Assembly (NCBI GenBank): GCA_002418285.1
Contig: DIDT01000067.1
Coordinates: forward strand, 168,801 to 232,800
Reading direction: 5' to 3'
DNA length: 64,000 bases
Source: Phycisphaerales bacterium UBA5793
GTDB taxonomy: Bacteria > Planctomycetota > Phycisphaerae > Phycisphaerales > UBA5793
The number at the start of each line of letters is the position of its first letter. The first letter of the stretch is position 1. The position numbers and the translations under genes were made by a program. Below, piece after piece: positions 52,045 through 62,113 of the stretch. Below the pieces are notes generated by a model that ran no database searches, was not told the DNA's origin, and saw nothing but the letters and a program-made list of their open reading frames with translations.

Positions 52045-52944
52045 ATGCTGAACCGATCGAATGTGCGCGTCTGCGGTCTCGCATTGGCTGGCGCTCTGAC
52101 GACGACGGTATTTGGACAGGAATGGTCTGAACGAGGAGAAGCGCCGGAGTTGCTTCCGGGCCAGGAGACGCTGGGATCAAATCCGCTAACGCTGATCAAC
52201 GGGCGATTGAACATCCCGTATGACGTGGATCTCTATTGCATTCACATTGTCGATGTTTCACAGTTTCGGGCCAGCACGGTTGGGCTGAGCGAAATTGACA
52301 CTCAGCTCTTCCTCTTCGATGAGGATGGGCTTGGGATCACGATGAACGATGATGAAGTTGATGGGGAGTCCTATCAATCGACAATTACCGGTCAGTTCGT
52401 TCCGGGTCCCGGTTACTACGTGCTGGCGATCTCCAGTTACAACAACGACCCGTTGCGCGACGGACTGTGGATCTGGGAAGGCAACAGTCGACTCGAACAT
52501 CCTGCCGACGGTCCCGGCGCCCCTGGACCGGTTGATGCATGGAACCACCAGTCATTCGACGGCCCGGGTCCCTACAGCATTGCGCTCAATGGCGCGGAAT
52601 TCTCAAACCTCGGCGGAGGCGGATACCGGCTCTCGATTGACGGCGCCTGTCCCGGTCTGGTCACACTCTCCTGGAGTGGCGCAACCGCTCACGGCAGGCA
52701 AGGTCTGATCTTCGGTGCTCACCAGGGAAGCACCACGATCCCCAGTAACCTGCCCTGCGCCGGCACCGTCCTGCACGTTGTGGGCAACGTGCATCTCCTC
52801 CAGCCACCCGGGTACTTCAGCACTGGCTCAAACGGAAGCGGTTCGATTTCCGGCAACGCGGGATCCGGCGCCTGCGGTGCGTATTTCCAGCTTCTGCAAG
52901 GTGGAGTCTGTCGCATGAGCAACGTTTCGCAGCTGCTCCCGTAG
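52045..52944 (+). CDS. Secreted protein with PPC-like domain and Cys-rich C-terminal domain
   Basis: The 299-residue protein has a signal peptide (residues 1-25, ending near TVFGQ). The first half (DVDLYCIHIVD, LSEIDTQLFLFDEDG, GYYVLAISSYNNDP) resembles pre-peptidase C-terminal domains, often found in exported planctomycete proteins. The C-terminal 95 residues match the protein at 20695: CPGLVTLSW, LPCAGTVLHVVG, and CGAYFQLLQGGVC. Four Cys align. The repeated domain may be a small disulfide-stabilised adhesion or sorting module. The start has AAAAGGAGG upstream. Confidence 0.6.
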   Translation: MLNRSNVRVCGLALAGALTTTVFGQEWSERGEAPELLPGQETLGSNPLTLINGRLNIPYDVDLYCIHIVDVSQFRASTVGLSEIDTQLFLFDEDGLGITMNDDEVDGESYQSTITGQFVPGPGYYVLAISSYNNDPLRDGLWIWEGNSRLEHPADGPGAPGPVDAWNHQSFDGPGPYSIALNGAEFSNLGGGGYRLSIDGACPGLVTLSWSGATAHGRQGLIFGAHQGSTTIPSNLPCAGTVLHVVGNVHLLQPPGYFSTGSNGSGSISGNAGSGACGAYFQLLQGGVCRMSNVSQLLP

Positions 52945-52956
52945 TCTCTTCAGCGC

Positions 52957-52991
52957 AAGCAAAAGCGCATGCCGCGCGAGCGGCATGCGCT
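52957..52991 (-). terminator. Terminator for the HtrA gene
   Basis: AGCGCATGCCGC (52964-52975), loop GCGA, GCGGCATGCGCT (52980-52991), a perfect 12-bp stem. TTTT follows on the minus strand. It also lies 20 bases after the stop of the convergent plus-strand gene. Confidence 0.8.
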
Positions 52992-53032
52992 GTGAAAGGA
53001 GTCAGCCCCTCCCGGCTACTCCTGATCGGTCA

Positions 53033-54541
53033 TTAGTTCTTGATCACCATGTACAGCGCTCGGCCAGCGCGGTCGATCTTCAGCAGCACGCCCTTGCTCA
53101 GGTCGCGCGTCTGGTTCGCGAGGTCGCGAACGCTCGACACCGGCGAGTGATTCGCCTCGACGATGACGTCCTCGGGCTGCAAGCCCGCATGGTCTGCGGC
53201 CGAACCGGGCTCCACATCGGTCACCAGCAATCCGCTGGCGGCCGAGATGCCGAGTTGCTGACGGAGGTCTTCGTTCAGCGGCTGAACCGCCAGACCAAGC
53301 GAAGACTGCGCTTCGGGCGCCTGCGGCGTCGAGGTGACTTGCGCCTCGCCTGGCCGAAGCGCCAGCGTCACGGGCACGACCTGCTCGGAGCCGTTTCGAT
53401 CAACGGTCAACTCGATCCGGTCGCCGGGCTCTCGCTGGCCAATCGTGTTGATCAGCGCCCGCGGTGAGTCGATTGGACGACGATCCACTTCGATGATGAT
53501 GTCGCCGGATTGCAACCCACTCTTCTGAGCGGGCGTGCCATCCATGACGTCCGTCACGACCACACCGGTCGAACCCGAATAGTTGAATGCACTGGCAAGA
53601 TCCGGCGTGAGCGGCTGCACACCGACGCCGATCCATCCACGGTCAACGCGTCCGTCATCCATGAGCGACTGGGCGACATGCTGAGCGAGGTTCGACGGGA
53701 TCGCGAAGCCAATACCATCGCTTCCGCCCGTTGAACTGTGAATCGCGGAGTTGATGCCGACCATCTCGCCGCGCAAATTGACGAGCGGCCCACCGGAGTT
53801 GCCCGGGTTGATCGCAGCGTCAGTCTGGATGAAGTCTTCGTAGGTGTTCAGACCGATGTTGCCGCGCCCCTTGGCGCTCACAACACCGGCCGTAACCGTG
53901 TGGTCGAGGCCAAACGGATTGCCCACGGCTACGACCCAGTCGCCCTGCTGCAGCGCATCGGAGTCGCCAAACTTCGCAGCGGGCAGGCCGGTGGCGTCGA
54001 TCTTCACGACGGCGAGATCGCTGTCCGGATCGGTGCCGACGACGGTCGCGGAGTAGTCGCGCCCATCGACGAGTTTGACGTGCAACTCATCGGCGCCCTG
54101 CACAACGTGGTTGTTGGTCAGGATGTAGCCATCAGACTTGATGATGACCCCCGAGCCCTGGCCGCGTCGCTCGGGAGCGGGTTGCGGCTGAATGTTGAAA
54201 GGAATGACATCGCCCTGGCCGTCGCCGAAGAACCGCCGAAAGAATTCATCGGGAACCTGTTGTCGCCGAAAGCGCAGTTGAGGTTGCTGCTGGTTGAATG
54301 ACACGTTGTCCGGCCGATCGACCATGGTGATGTTGACCACCGAAGGCGAAATCGTCTTGGCGGCGTCTCGGAACGCGGCAGATATCGACTCCGCCTGGGA
54401 GATCGCCTGCGGTGGAGCCGGCGAAGCCCCATCTCCGCCAAGCAGGACGGGCGCGGTCAGTACAGCGCACGCGCCGGTGGTGAGCACCAGCGCCAGAAAT
54501 CGGCGCGGCAGATATCCACGGAATGTTTTTTCAGTTTGCAT
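53033..54541 (-). CDS. Periplasmic serine protease, HtrA/DegP family
   Basis: The 502-residue protein has a membrane-anchor or signal segment (about 13-35). The trypsin-like domain has His145 (LTNNHVV), Asp175 (SDLAVVKI) and Ser249 (NPGNSGGPLV). Two PDZ domains follow (about 290-385 and 410-495), each with its GxxxGDIIxEV-type loop. It degrades or refolds damaged envelope proteins. The length matches DegP/DegQ. The start is ATG 54541 with AAAGGA upstream; a GC-rich terminator follows. No two-component regulator is adjacent. Confidence 0.93.
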   Translation of the reverse strand: MQTEKTFRGYLPRRFLALVLTTGACAVLTAPVLLGGDGASPAPPQAISQAESISAAFRDAAKTISPSVVNITMVDRPDNVSFNQQQPQLRFRRQQVPDEFFRRFFGDGQGDVIPFNIQPQPAPERRGQGSGVIIKSDGYILTNNHVVQGADELHVKLVDGRDYSATVVGTDPDSDLAVVKIDATGLPAAKFGDSDALQQGDWVVAVGNPFGLDHTVTAGVVSAKGRGNIGLNTYEDFIQTDAAINPGNSGGPLVNLRGEMVGINSAIHSSTGGSDGIGFAIPSNLAQHVAQSLMDDGRVDRGWIGVGVQPLTPDLASAFNYSGSTGVVVTDVMDGTPAQKSGLQSGDIIIEVDRRPIDSPRALINTIGQREPGDRIELTVDRNGSEQVVPVTLALRPGEAQVTSTPQAPEAQSSLGLAVQPLNEDLRQQLGISAASGLLVTDVEPGSAADHAGLQPEDVIVEANHSPVSSVRDLANQTRDLSKGVLLKIDRAGRALYMVIKN

Positions 54542-54771
54542 TGTGTTGTTCCTTTCATCCTCGCAGGCCAGCCATCACCACGAACGTCGTAATTCGACCT
54601 GCATTGTGGTGATACGGATGGCGTTCGTTTCCAGTTCTCGCGCAGCGGAAAAAGTTCGACGAGAGCGAATCGCGCGAACCGTTACCGGCCGCAGCCCGTA
54701 TCACCGCATTGCACCCGGCTTGGTTACTCCACTCGCGCGGCGGGCGGCGGCGCTGTCATTATCGGCGCTGC

Positions 54772-57700
54772 CTAGCGGTCACCAAGAAAGCGGACGTGGA
54801 TGTTGCGGAATTGCACTTCCATCGGTTCGGCATTGTCACCGACCCCGTGGACCTGGAATCCAATGAACCCGCTTTCGCGCCGCCCGTCATACACCGCAGC
54901 CGCGGGGACGCCGTTGAGCCACGTGCGAATCACCGGCCCCTGCGCCACCACGCGATAGTGGTTCCATTGCCCATTGCGAAAGGCCCGACGCGCATAGGGC
55001 GCATCAAAGAGTGGATAAAGCCAGCCCCGATCGCGCTCTTCATACACCCCTGCGCAATAGGCTCGCTCGCTCGGGTCGATCTCGACCTGGTAGCCTCGGA
55101 GACCACCCTCGCGATTGTCACTACCGCCGATGACCTCACTGCGGATCTGCACGCCGCTGTTGAGGCGATCATCCACTTTGACATCGAACAACAGCTCAAA
55201 ACTCGCATATGGATTCGTGGTGGTGAAGAACGTGTTGGACGTGTTCGGCGCCGTCGTGCCGATGAGTGTGCCATCCTCGATGCGGAACGTGGCTGCACCG
55301 CCGCGCACCATCCACTGATCCGATCTGAGATCGGCCAGCATGTCGATCCACTCTCCGGCCTGCCACGGATGCGCTGACAGCGGCGCCATCCAGACATTGC
55401 GGTAGCGCACGGAGCCCTCGGCTGCGGAAGCATGATCCTGCAGGCGCAGCGGCCCGAGCTGCATCCGCCCATCGCCGCCTGGCTGCTCGCCGGCGCTCTG
55501 TGCAGCGCCGGTCGGGTGCGGGACCGCAACATTGTCATGCACGAGTACACCGTTCCAGTACGTCGTCAGCCGCGCGTCCTCCGTCTTCTCTCCATTCTTG
55601 AATCGCGGCGCGCGGAACCAGATGTCGTACGCCTGCCACTGGCCCGGCCCCATTGATGCGTTGTGATCTGCCGCCTTGAGGTTGTAGATCGCTCCCGCTT
55701 CGTTCGCCGCCGGCGGCCCTTCACCTGCGGGTGTACCGAGCACCTGCACCTCGTAGCGCGACTGGAGGTAAACGCCGCTGTTGGCCGCCATCTGCCCCTG
55801 CCCGCCCGGCGGACAATACCACTCGACGTGCAGGCGGCAGTCGCCGAACTCGGTGCGCGAGATGAGATCGCTGCTGCCGTTGCCGACTTCGACGTAGTCC
55901 GGCCGCGCGATGAGATCATCCTGTGTGTTGTTGCCCGGCAGTTCTTTCTCATTGGCGAACTTCATCGCCATCCCTGCCGAACGGCCGATCAGCGTGACAG
56001 CATCAGCCGGCGGCAATACGCCTGCGCCGAGCGCTTCGGGCTTGATCGGCAGGCCACCGATGGACGACGCCTGGATCGACTCGCGCCGGGGAATGGCATT
56101 GAGCGTGTAGTACGCATCAGTCGACCAGATCGCTTCGCCGGCTGTCGACACCGGATCCGTCTGGATGTGAATGCAGTCGCCGGTCTTCAAGCCGGGAATC
56201 GTGAGCGAGACAGACAGCCCATCATCTGCAGGTCGCGCGCTTGAAACGCGCAGCGTCTGCGTATCGACTTTCGGCCCGCCATATTCCTGCGTCGGTGCGT
56301 AGTGCCACTGCTGAACCGAATAGTGCGATGGATCCTCCAGCCATGCGCTATCGACGGGCTTGGTGAATCGGATGATAAACCCATCGGGAGTGGCGCTCAC
56401 CGATTGCATTTCAAACGCCAGTGTGTCTGTTGGCTCGAGTCGCTGGAGGCCGAACTGCGTGCCGTTCCAGTTCCAGTTGCCGCCGGCGCCGATCCCGCCG
56501 ACGTAGAGGGCGCCATCGGGGCCCCACACCATGCGGTTCACGCCGCTCTCGAGCCCTTGTGTGAATCGAAACACGCAGCCCTGCAATTGCCCGTTGATGC
56601 GTTCGAGAAACACACGCCGGATTCCGCCCGCGGTCAGTTCACCAACGAGCATCTGTCCGGCGAAGATCCCCGTTCGAATCGCCTGCGCCTGGGTCGGAGA
56701 ATTCGCCAGCTCATTCTGCGGCAGGTACACTGCCGCCGGCGTGCGCGGCAGATCACACCATGCGCTGGGATGACCGCCGTTCGGAAAACGCTCGGCCAGC
56801 TTGGGCACGAAGCGCGTCCAGTTGTAGTGGCCGTAGAAGCGGCCGGGAATCACCTCACAAAGCGCGCTCGTGGGCATCCAAGTCCCCTGGTTGTCAAGGT
56901 AGATGAGCGTGCCATCCGTCGTGACGCCAAGACCGTTGGGCGTGCGCGTGCCGCCGGCGATGAGGCGCACATCGTTGGAGGAGAGATCGATTTCGAGAAC
57001 GCCGCCGCGCATCGGACCGTTGGGGCCCGCATTGGTCTGCATGCCCTCCCAGCCGGGCGGGGCCATGGTGGTCGAGAGCGCTGCGTACAGCTTGCCGTCG
57101 ATGTGCTCGAGGTTGAAGACGAACTGGTGATAGTTCCACCCTTCCCAGCCGCTGGCCACATCTTCGTGCGTTTCAAAGTAGCCATCACCATCTTTGTCGA
57201 CCAGCCGGGTGATAGCCCGTCGATGCGCCACATAGAGCACGCCATCCACCACGCACAGGCCTGTTGGCTCGTACAACCCGGTCGCACACTCCTTGACGAT
57301 CACCCTCGACGCATCGCCGGTCATCACCCCCGTGAGCGCAATGAGCGTATCCGGCGGTTTGGATTCGATGTCCGGCAGATTCGTCTCGTCGCGCTGCAAT
57401 GGATCGAAGGTGCCGATGATGAGTCGTCCATCGGGCATGAATGCCAGTGCGCCGACCTTGGGTTCGAATCCCTCCGGCCGAATCGCCGTGACACGCCATG
57501 AAGGGTGCACGGCATCCAGCGCCTTGCCGTCGCCCGGTCGGTGCGCATCTCGCACGCGCTTGGCGCCCGGCGACGTGACGCGCGTCGGGTCAGCCTCCGT
57601 GCGCAGTGCCGCATCCGGCAAGGGCATGAATCGGTCTGCCGCCGCCAATTTGAATTCGAGTCTGAGACTCCGCGACCCGCCATTATCGAAGTGCGCGACA

Positions 57701-58098
57701 AACAGCTCGTGCAGCCCGGTCGCCAACTTAATCGGCTCACTCACCTTCGACGTCGAACCGTGCAGGCCGTCGTGATCGATGCAGACTTTTCCGTCGATCA
57801 TCAATCGCGAACCGTCATCGCTCGTGAGTCGAAACACGTAGGCATCATCGCGGGTGATGTTCAGCCAGCCGGTTACCGTGCTAAAGAGCGGCGCAGGCAC
57901 ACCCGCAAATGCCTCGTTTCCAAAGTCGATGGTCGGCGCGAGCACATCAACGTTGGGCGTCTGGTTCGGTTCGAGGGTTGGCAGCTCGCTCAGGCTGTGG
58001 TCCGCCTGGTAGATACGAAACGTCACACCCCGATCGAGCGAAGTCTCGGGCGGCTGGGTCAGACTCGCAACAACGCAGAGAACAGTGAACAGATTCAT
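54772..58098 (-). CDS. Secreted PA14/propeller/double DUF1080 protein
   Basis: The 1108-residue protein starts at ATG 58098 (GGAGG eight bases upstream) with a signal peptide. A PA14 domain follows (about 25-150; ITRDDAYVFRLTSDDGSRLM). Next is a beta-propeller of the sorbosone-dehydrogenase type (about 170-560), then a linker. Two DUF1080 / 3-keto-disaccharide-hydrolase-like domains form the C-terminus (about 695-900 and 905-1108; NSGVYLQSRYEVQVLG and NSGVQIRSEV). DUF1080 proteins are abundant in planctomycetes and are linked to glycan breakdown. A carbohydrate-related exported role is likely. Confidence 0.8.
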   Translation of the reverse strand: MNLFTVLCVVASLTQPPETSLDRGVTFRIYQADHSLSELPTLEPNQTPNVDVLAPTIDFGNEAFAGVPAPLFSTVTGWLNITRDDAYVFRLTSDDGSRLMIDGKVCIDHDGLHGSTSKVSEPIKLATGLHELFVAHFDNGGSRSLRLEFKLAAADRFMPLPDAALRTEADPTRVTSPGAKRVRDAHRPGDGKALDAVHPSWRVTAIRPEGFEPKVGALAFMPDGRLIIGTFDPLQRDETNLPDIESKPPDTLIALTGVMTGDASRVIVKECATGLYEPTGLCVVDGVLYVAHRRAITRLVDKDGDGYFETHEDVASGWEGWNYHQFVFNLEHIDGKLYAALSTTMAPPGWEGMQTNAGPNGPMRGGVLEIDLSSNDVRLIAGGTRTPNGLGVTTDGTLIYLDNQGTWMPTSALCEVIPGRFYGHYNWTRFVPKLAERFPNGGHPSAWCDLPRTPAAVYLPQNELANSPTQAQAIRTGIFAGQMLVGELTAGGIRRVFLERINGQLQGCVFRFTQGLESGVNRMVWGPDGALYVGGIGAGGNWNWNGTQFGLQRLEPTDTLAFEMQSVSATPDGFIIRFTKPVDSAWLEDPSHYSVQQWHYAPTQEYGGPKVDTQTLRVSSARPADDGLSVSLTIPGLKTGDCIHIQTDPVSTAGEAIWSTDAYYTLNAIPRRESIQASSIGGLPIKPEALGAGVLPPADAVTLIGRSAGMAMKFANEKELPGNNTQDDLIARPDYVEVGNGSSDLISRTEFGDCRLHVEWYCPPGGQGQMAANSGVYLQSRYEVQVLGTPAGEGPPAANEAGAIYNLKAADHNASMGPGQWQAYDIWFRAPRFKNGEKTEDARLTTYWNGVLVHDNVAVPHPTGAAQSAGEQPGGDGRMQLGPLRLQDHASAAEGSVRYRNVWMAPLSAHPWQAGEWIDMLADLRSDQWMVRGGAATFRIEDGTLIGTTAPNTSNTFFTTTNPYASFELLFDVKVDDRLNSGVQIRSEVIGGSDNREGGLRGYQVEIDPSERAYCAGVYEERDRGWLYPLFDAPYARRAFRNGQWNHYRVVAQGPVIRTWLNGVPAAAVYDGRRESGFIGFQVHGVGDNAEPMEVQFRNIHVRFLGDR

Positions 58099-58151
58099 GG
58101 CGATGACCTCCGCGGCAAGCATAGGAGATCGTGGCCACGATCGAGCCTGCT

Positions 58152-58976
58152 CTAGTTCGCCCGCCGCGCGACCAGTGTCGAATCGCCGTCCTTGATCGTC
58201 AGGTCGAGCCCAGTGCCCTCGATGACACTGAAGACGATCTGCACCCCAGGCGCTCCGGCCGGGTGGAAGATGTGATTGCCTTCGTGGCGCAGGGCGCGCG
58301 GCGTGCGTGCATCGCGCTGAAATGTCAGGCCGTTCTGTTTGGCGCTCCAACTGATGACCAAACGCGTGAACGGCATGCCGATCGGTTCGTATTGCCCGGT
58401 GTATGCCTTTGCGGCAACTTCATCGAGCGGCAGGTCGACTGGTGATTCATCCGCGCCGCCGAGTTGCGTCAGATACTCCACAACATCCTGCGCCGGTTCT
58501 TTGCCTGCGATGGCATGCCTGAGCAGCGTAATGCCGTGCGGCCCGGATGTACGCTGGATGCCTGGGTTGGCGGTGCAGATGGCGCGAACGACATCCACCT
58601 GGCCGAGCATGGCGAATGTAAACAGGTTCGGCCGCGCACCGTGAGCGATGAGCACCTCAGCAATGTCGCGCCGGCCCATGTGCGACGCAGCGCCCAGCGC
58701 GCTCTCCCAATCGCCGAATCCCCAGTCCCACGCCGCCTTGGCCAGCGTCGGCCGCTGGGTCACCACGGATGTCACCTCATCAAGCCGCGCATGCGCCGCG
58801 CCGACCAGGTTCTGCACCGTGCCGGGATCCTGTGTGGGATAAAGCTCACCCAGCGCCGGCCCACCATCGATTTGTCGCAGCACGGCCGCAACACTTTGCT
58901 GTTCACTACTCAGTAACGCGGGTAGCACCACCGTTGGCGCGGCAGCCATAAACAGACGACGTGATACTGATTTCAT
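58152..58976 (-). CDS. Exported ankyrin-repeat-like protein
   Basis: The 274-residue protein starts at ATG 58976 (GAGGAG upstream). It has a twin-arginine-like signal (SRRLFMAAAPTVVLPALL), suggesting Tat export. The central part has ankyrin-like helix pairs (GDWESALGAASHMGRRDIAE then VLIAHGARPNLFTFAMLGQVDVV). The C-terminal 100 residues look like a beta domain. It lies 53 bases upstream of the DUF1080 gene on the same strand and is probably in the same operon. Confidence 0.6.
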   Translation of the reverse strand: MKSVSRRLFMAAAPTVVLPALLSSEQQSVAAVLRQIDGGPALGELYPTQDPGTVQNLVGAAHARLDEVTSVVTQRPTLAKAAWDWGFGDWESALGAASHMGRRDIAEVLIAHGARPNLFTFAMLGQVDVVRAICTANPGIQRTSGPHGITLLRHAIAGKEPAQDVVEYLTQLGGADESPVDLPLDEVAAKAYTGQYEPIGMPFTRLVISWSAKQNGLTFQRDARTPRALRHEGNHIFHPAGAPGVQIVFSVIEGTGLDLTIKDGDSTLVARRAN

Positions 58977-59164
58977 TCTGGCTCCTCGGGCGGCACGGCA
59001 CAGTGCGCTCCGAACAGGATACCACTGCCAAGCGTGGATGTTGCATCGACTCGAGGTGGAGGGCCGTGGTATCATGTCCAGCGCCTCCACCGCCCTCGGG
59101 CCCCGCCGCGACGGCGCCGTGAACCACCAGGAACCGAACGACACCATTCTTCAGGAGCAAGATC

Positions 59165-59869
59165 ATGCGACGTACGATGCAATGTCTCAGCGCCCTCGTC
59201 CTGTGTGCGATTGGTTTCGCGGCGGGGCGACTGACCCTGACTCAACCCACGATTGAATTCACCCCCGCCAACCGCGCCGATGTGCTGCGGACGGCCCTCC
59301 ACATCCAGCCGCCTGGCGACGCAGACGATGATGAAGGCGAAGAGGGTGAAGAAGGCATGGATGCCGAGGCCATGGAGCGCATGATGGAAGCCGGTCAACC
59401 GGGCGAACATCACGCCGCACTCAAGCCGCTCGAAGGCAACTGGAAGGGTTTCGTGCGCATCACCATGGCCCCGGGTGAGGAACCGATGGAAATGCCGGCG
59501 ACCATCCACCGCGAGTGGATTTTGGACGGCCACTTCCTCCAGGAATCCGTGACGAGCGAATCGGGAGATGGCTTCGAATTCCACGGCATGGGCATCGTCG
59601 GCTACAACAACATTGACGGCGTCTACGAGTCCATGTGGATCGACAACACCATCACGGCGATGATGACCGAGTCGGGCGCTTACAACCAGAAGAACAAAAC
59701 TTTTCACTTCTGGGGCGCGCATCGTGATCCGATGAGCGGCCACATCGCGATGAGCAGCTCTGAACTCGATCTCTCCAACCCCAATCGCCACGTCATGAAG
59801 GGCACCCAGATTGGCCCCGATGGCTCCCCGTACCAGAACTTCTACGGCGTGTTCGAGCGCGTGAAGTAA
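59165..59869 (+). CDS. DUF1579 family exported protein
   Basis: The 234-residue protein has a signal-like N-terminus and an acidic Glu/Asp-rich spacer (about residues 57-78). The DUF1579 beta-barrel follows: LKPLEGNWKGFVRI, REWILDGHFLQESVTSES, GMGIVGYNNIDGVYESMWID. The family is widespread in planctomycetes, role unknown. A terminator hairpin follows. Confidence 0.85.
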   Translation: MRRTMQCLSALVLCAIGFAAGRLTLTQPTIEFTPANRADVLRTALHIQPPGDADDDEGEEGEEGMDAEAMERMMEAGQPGEHHAALKPLEGNWKGFVRITMAPGEEPMEMPATIHREWILDGHFLQESVTSESGDGFEFHGMGIVGYNNIDGVYESMWIDNTITAMMTESGAYNQKNKTFHFWGAHRDPMSGHIAMSSSELDLSNPNRHVMKGTQIGPDGSPYQNFYGVFERVK

Positions 59870-59904
59870 GCCTCACCAGGTCCAGCGAGACTCAACTCAT
59901 GGCA

Positions 59905-59940
59905 CAAGACCTGCCGCGACAGCAGCAGGTCTTGTTGCTT
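59905..59940 (+). terminator. Terminator after the DUF1579 gene
   Basis: CAAGACCTGC (59905-59914) pairs with GCAGGTCTTG (59925-59934) across a 10-base loop and is followed by TTGCTT. Confidence 0.65.
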
Positions 59941-59954
59941 GCGCGCCGAATGGG

Positions 59955-60437
59955 TCAGTCTTTCTTCTCAACTGACTTGCTCAGCAGGTTTACCCAGTAC
60001 GTCTCCCACTTCTGATCGCCATAGAGAAAGCACTCCATTGCGAATGCCTGGCCGTTCTCATCGAAATAGACGGTAACCCGCTCGCTGAGCACCGGGTCCG
60101 CCGATCGAATGAAGAAGTCATGACCATAGTCAAACGAATAGATCTTGAACGTGGTGAGAGAGGTTGGAGCCGTGGGGCTGGCTCCAGCCCTGCTGGTCGA
60201 CCCCAGCTTCTGATCAACAAGCAACTCCGTATCGCCTGCCGTGATACCGAACGCGAGAAACTCGAAACTGTGTCGCCCGCTGTACGGGTAACTTCGACTG
60301 TGGCGATACAACCACCACGCGTGCGTATTGGACGCGGCTTTCCAGCACATCATGAGCAGGCAGAAGCACGCAAACACGCCGACGCCGATCGAGTAGCGCC
60401 GGCGCCGCCTGATCTTCTCTGCGCGTTCGTCGGTCAT
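59955..60437 (-). CDS. Single-pass membrane protein
   Basis: The 160-residue protein has a basic cytoplasmic tail (KIRRRRRYS), one membrane helix (about 17-35) and a polar outer domain without recognised motif. It lies 13 bases after rex and is probably co-transcribed with it. Confidence 0.5.
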   Translation of the reverse strand: MTDERAEKIRRRRRYSIGVGVFACFCLLMMCWKAASNTHAWWLYRHSRSYPYSGRHSFEFLAFGITAGDTELLVDQKLGSTSRAGASPTAPTSLTTFKIYSFDYGHDFFIRSADPVLSERVTVYFDENGQAFAMECFLYGDQKWETYWVNLLSKSVEKKD

Positions 60438-60450
60438 CGCCGACCTCCCG

Positions 60451-61113
60451 CTACGACTCCCGCTGCGCCAGCATCACCTGGAACGCCAACTGCTCCAGTT
60501 GCACCGCCAGATCCACGCTGCTGATGGACACATGCGCCGGCACCTGCAGTCGCTTGGGCGCGAAATTGAGCAGCCCCGTCACGCCGGCCCTGACCAACTG
60601 ATCGCACACGCTCTGCGCCGCGCCAGCCGGGACCGCGATCACGCCAAAACGCACCGATTTGCCCTGCACGACTTGGGTCAGATCGGTCATCGGTGAGACT
60701 TTCACGCCGTGAATCGTCTGCCCCACGACCGCGTCGTTGACATCGAACGCCGCAACGATGTGGAAGCCCTTGCGCTTGAATCCGCCGTGATCGAGCAGAG
60801 CCCGGCCGATGTTGCCCACGCCCACGACGCAGACGTTGGAGACCTGATCGCTGCCCAGCAGCCGCCGCAACTCCGTTGCCAGTTGCGAGACGCCATAGCC
60901 GATGCCCGGCTGGCCAAACTGCCCGAAGTAGCCCAGATCCTTGCGAACCTGGGCATCGGTCAGGCTCAGCGCCTGACCCAGTTGCTTGGAAGACACCGTC
61001 GTGCGACCGAGTTCGAGCAGATCCTCGACCTCGCGCAGGTAGAGGCTGAGGCGCTTGATGGCCGGCAGGGGAATGCTCGGCCCGGGTTTGCTGGCATCGT
61101 GGTGATGGGACAT
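60451..61113 (-). CDS. rex: Redox-sensing transcriptional repressor Rex
   Basis: The 220-residue protein has the N-terminal winged helix (LPAIKRLSLYLREVEDLL, then SSKQLGQALSLTDAQVRKDL and FGQPGIGYG). A Rossmann domain follows (NVCVVGVGNIGRALLDH) that binds NADH/NAD+. This is the complete Rex pattern; Rex represses fermentation and respiration genes until NADH rises. The start used is ATG 61113; a TTG at 61146 is possible. No perfect Rex box (TTGTGA-N6-TCACAA) is visible next to the gene. Confidence 0.93.
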   Translation of the reverse strand: MSHHHDASKPGPSIPLPAIKRLSLYLREVEDLLELGRTTVSSKQLGQALSLTDAQVRKDLGYFGQFGQPGIGYGVSQLATELRRLLGSDQVSNVCVVGVGNIGRALLDHGGFKRKGFHIVAAFDVNDAVVGQTIHGVKVSPMTDLTQVVQGKSVRFGVIAVPAGAAQSVCDQLVRAGVTGLLNFAPKRLQVPAHVSISSVDLAVQLEQLAFQVMLAQRES

Positions 61114-61387
61114 GGGAAACCCGGGCAGGCAGGTCTGATAACTCAATCAGCGATTCGAATGGGACGCAATTCTTGCAGGTTGTGTACCATATTCCATCGG
61201 CACACGCTGAGCGAGTGATGATGGCCATTCCATCGTAACGTCGCTCCAGCACCACACTTGCATGTGGCGTGCCGGCAACAGGCCGCAGAGCCAACGTCCG
61301 CTTTGCCGCCTGATGACATGCAATCAACGCGCGGCACGGACCTTGCTTTCCGTCCTGCGGTCTACACATCTGAAGAAAGGCACCACC

Positions 61388-62002
61388 ATGAGCATCCTGC
61401 TTCTCGGCGCGGCGTTTGCGCTCAACGCCGCACAACCCAACTACATTCTTGACGAACCCGAGAGTCGCGGCGGCCTGCGCAGCGTCCTGCTCGAATGCAC
61501 GCCCTATCCCTACGGCCGATCGCGCGTCGTCAGCCGTTCCGCGCCCGCCACGCCCGACTACCTCGTCGCGGGCGATCGCGTCCTCACGCGCACACCTGCC
61601 GATCGCAACTGGTGCGCCGACCCCGGTCCCGCCTGGTATGGCGCTCCCGCAGATTCCTTCGCCCGCGCCCACGCATGGGTCGGCGAAGTGATCATCTCGT
61701 TCGATCCGTTCGCGCGCTTCCACGAGGGTACACCCGGCCAGCTCCGTCGCGCTCAGAACATCTGGCTCAACGAAGCCGGTCTCGTCAACCAGGCTCGACT
61801 CGTTCGCCGCGCCAGCGCTGCTCCGGTCATGGATGATGCAGCCCAGCGTCCGATGCCCGAGCCGATCATGATCATCCCCAAGCCGCAGAAGAAGACGACC
61901 AGCGACCTGCCGCTTGAAGTGCATCGCCTTTCGCCGACGCACATCATGATTACCGACGGCTCGGTGCTGCCAACAATCGAAACCGCCGCCGCGACGAAGT
62001 AA
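61388..62002 (+). CDS. Hypothetical exported protein
   Basis: The 204-residue protein starts at ATG 61388 (GAAAGG upstream). It begins with a short hydrophobic segment (ILLLGAAFALNAAQ) that may be a signal peptide. The rest is Arg- and Pro-rich with two Cys and no recognised motif. Confidence 0.5.
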   Translation: MSILLLGAAFALNAAQPNYILDEPESRGGLRSVLLECTPYPYGRSRVVSRSAPATPDYLVAGDRVLTRTPADRNWCADPGPAWYGAPADSFARAHAWVGEVIISFDPFARFHEGTPGQLRRAQNIWLNEAGLVNQARLVRRASAAPVMDDAAQRPMPEPIMIIPKPQKKTTSDLPLEVHRLSPTHIMITDGSVLPTIETAAATK

Positions 62003-62113
62003 TCGTCGCCGCCTTCCATCGGTCACTCCTGGCTCACGACGCCGATCCAGCCTCGATCGGCGTCGTGGCCGTTTTCTACCGTGCGCTGCATGCCCCGGAT
62101 GCCGACGCCGTTG

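Noticed and set aside
61114..61387. Rex operator for autoregulation
   Set aside because: GGTTGTGTACC gives one half-site-like word only; no TTGTGA-N6-TCACAA match.
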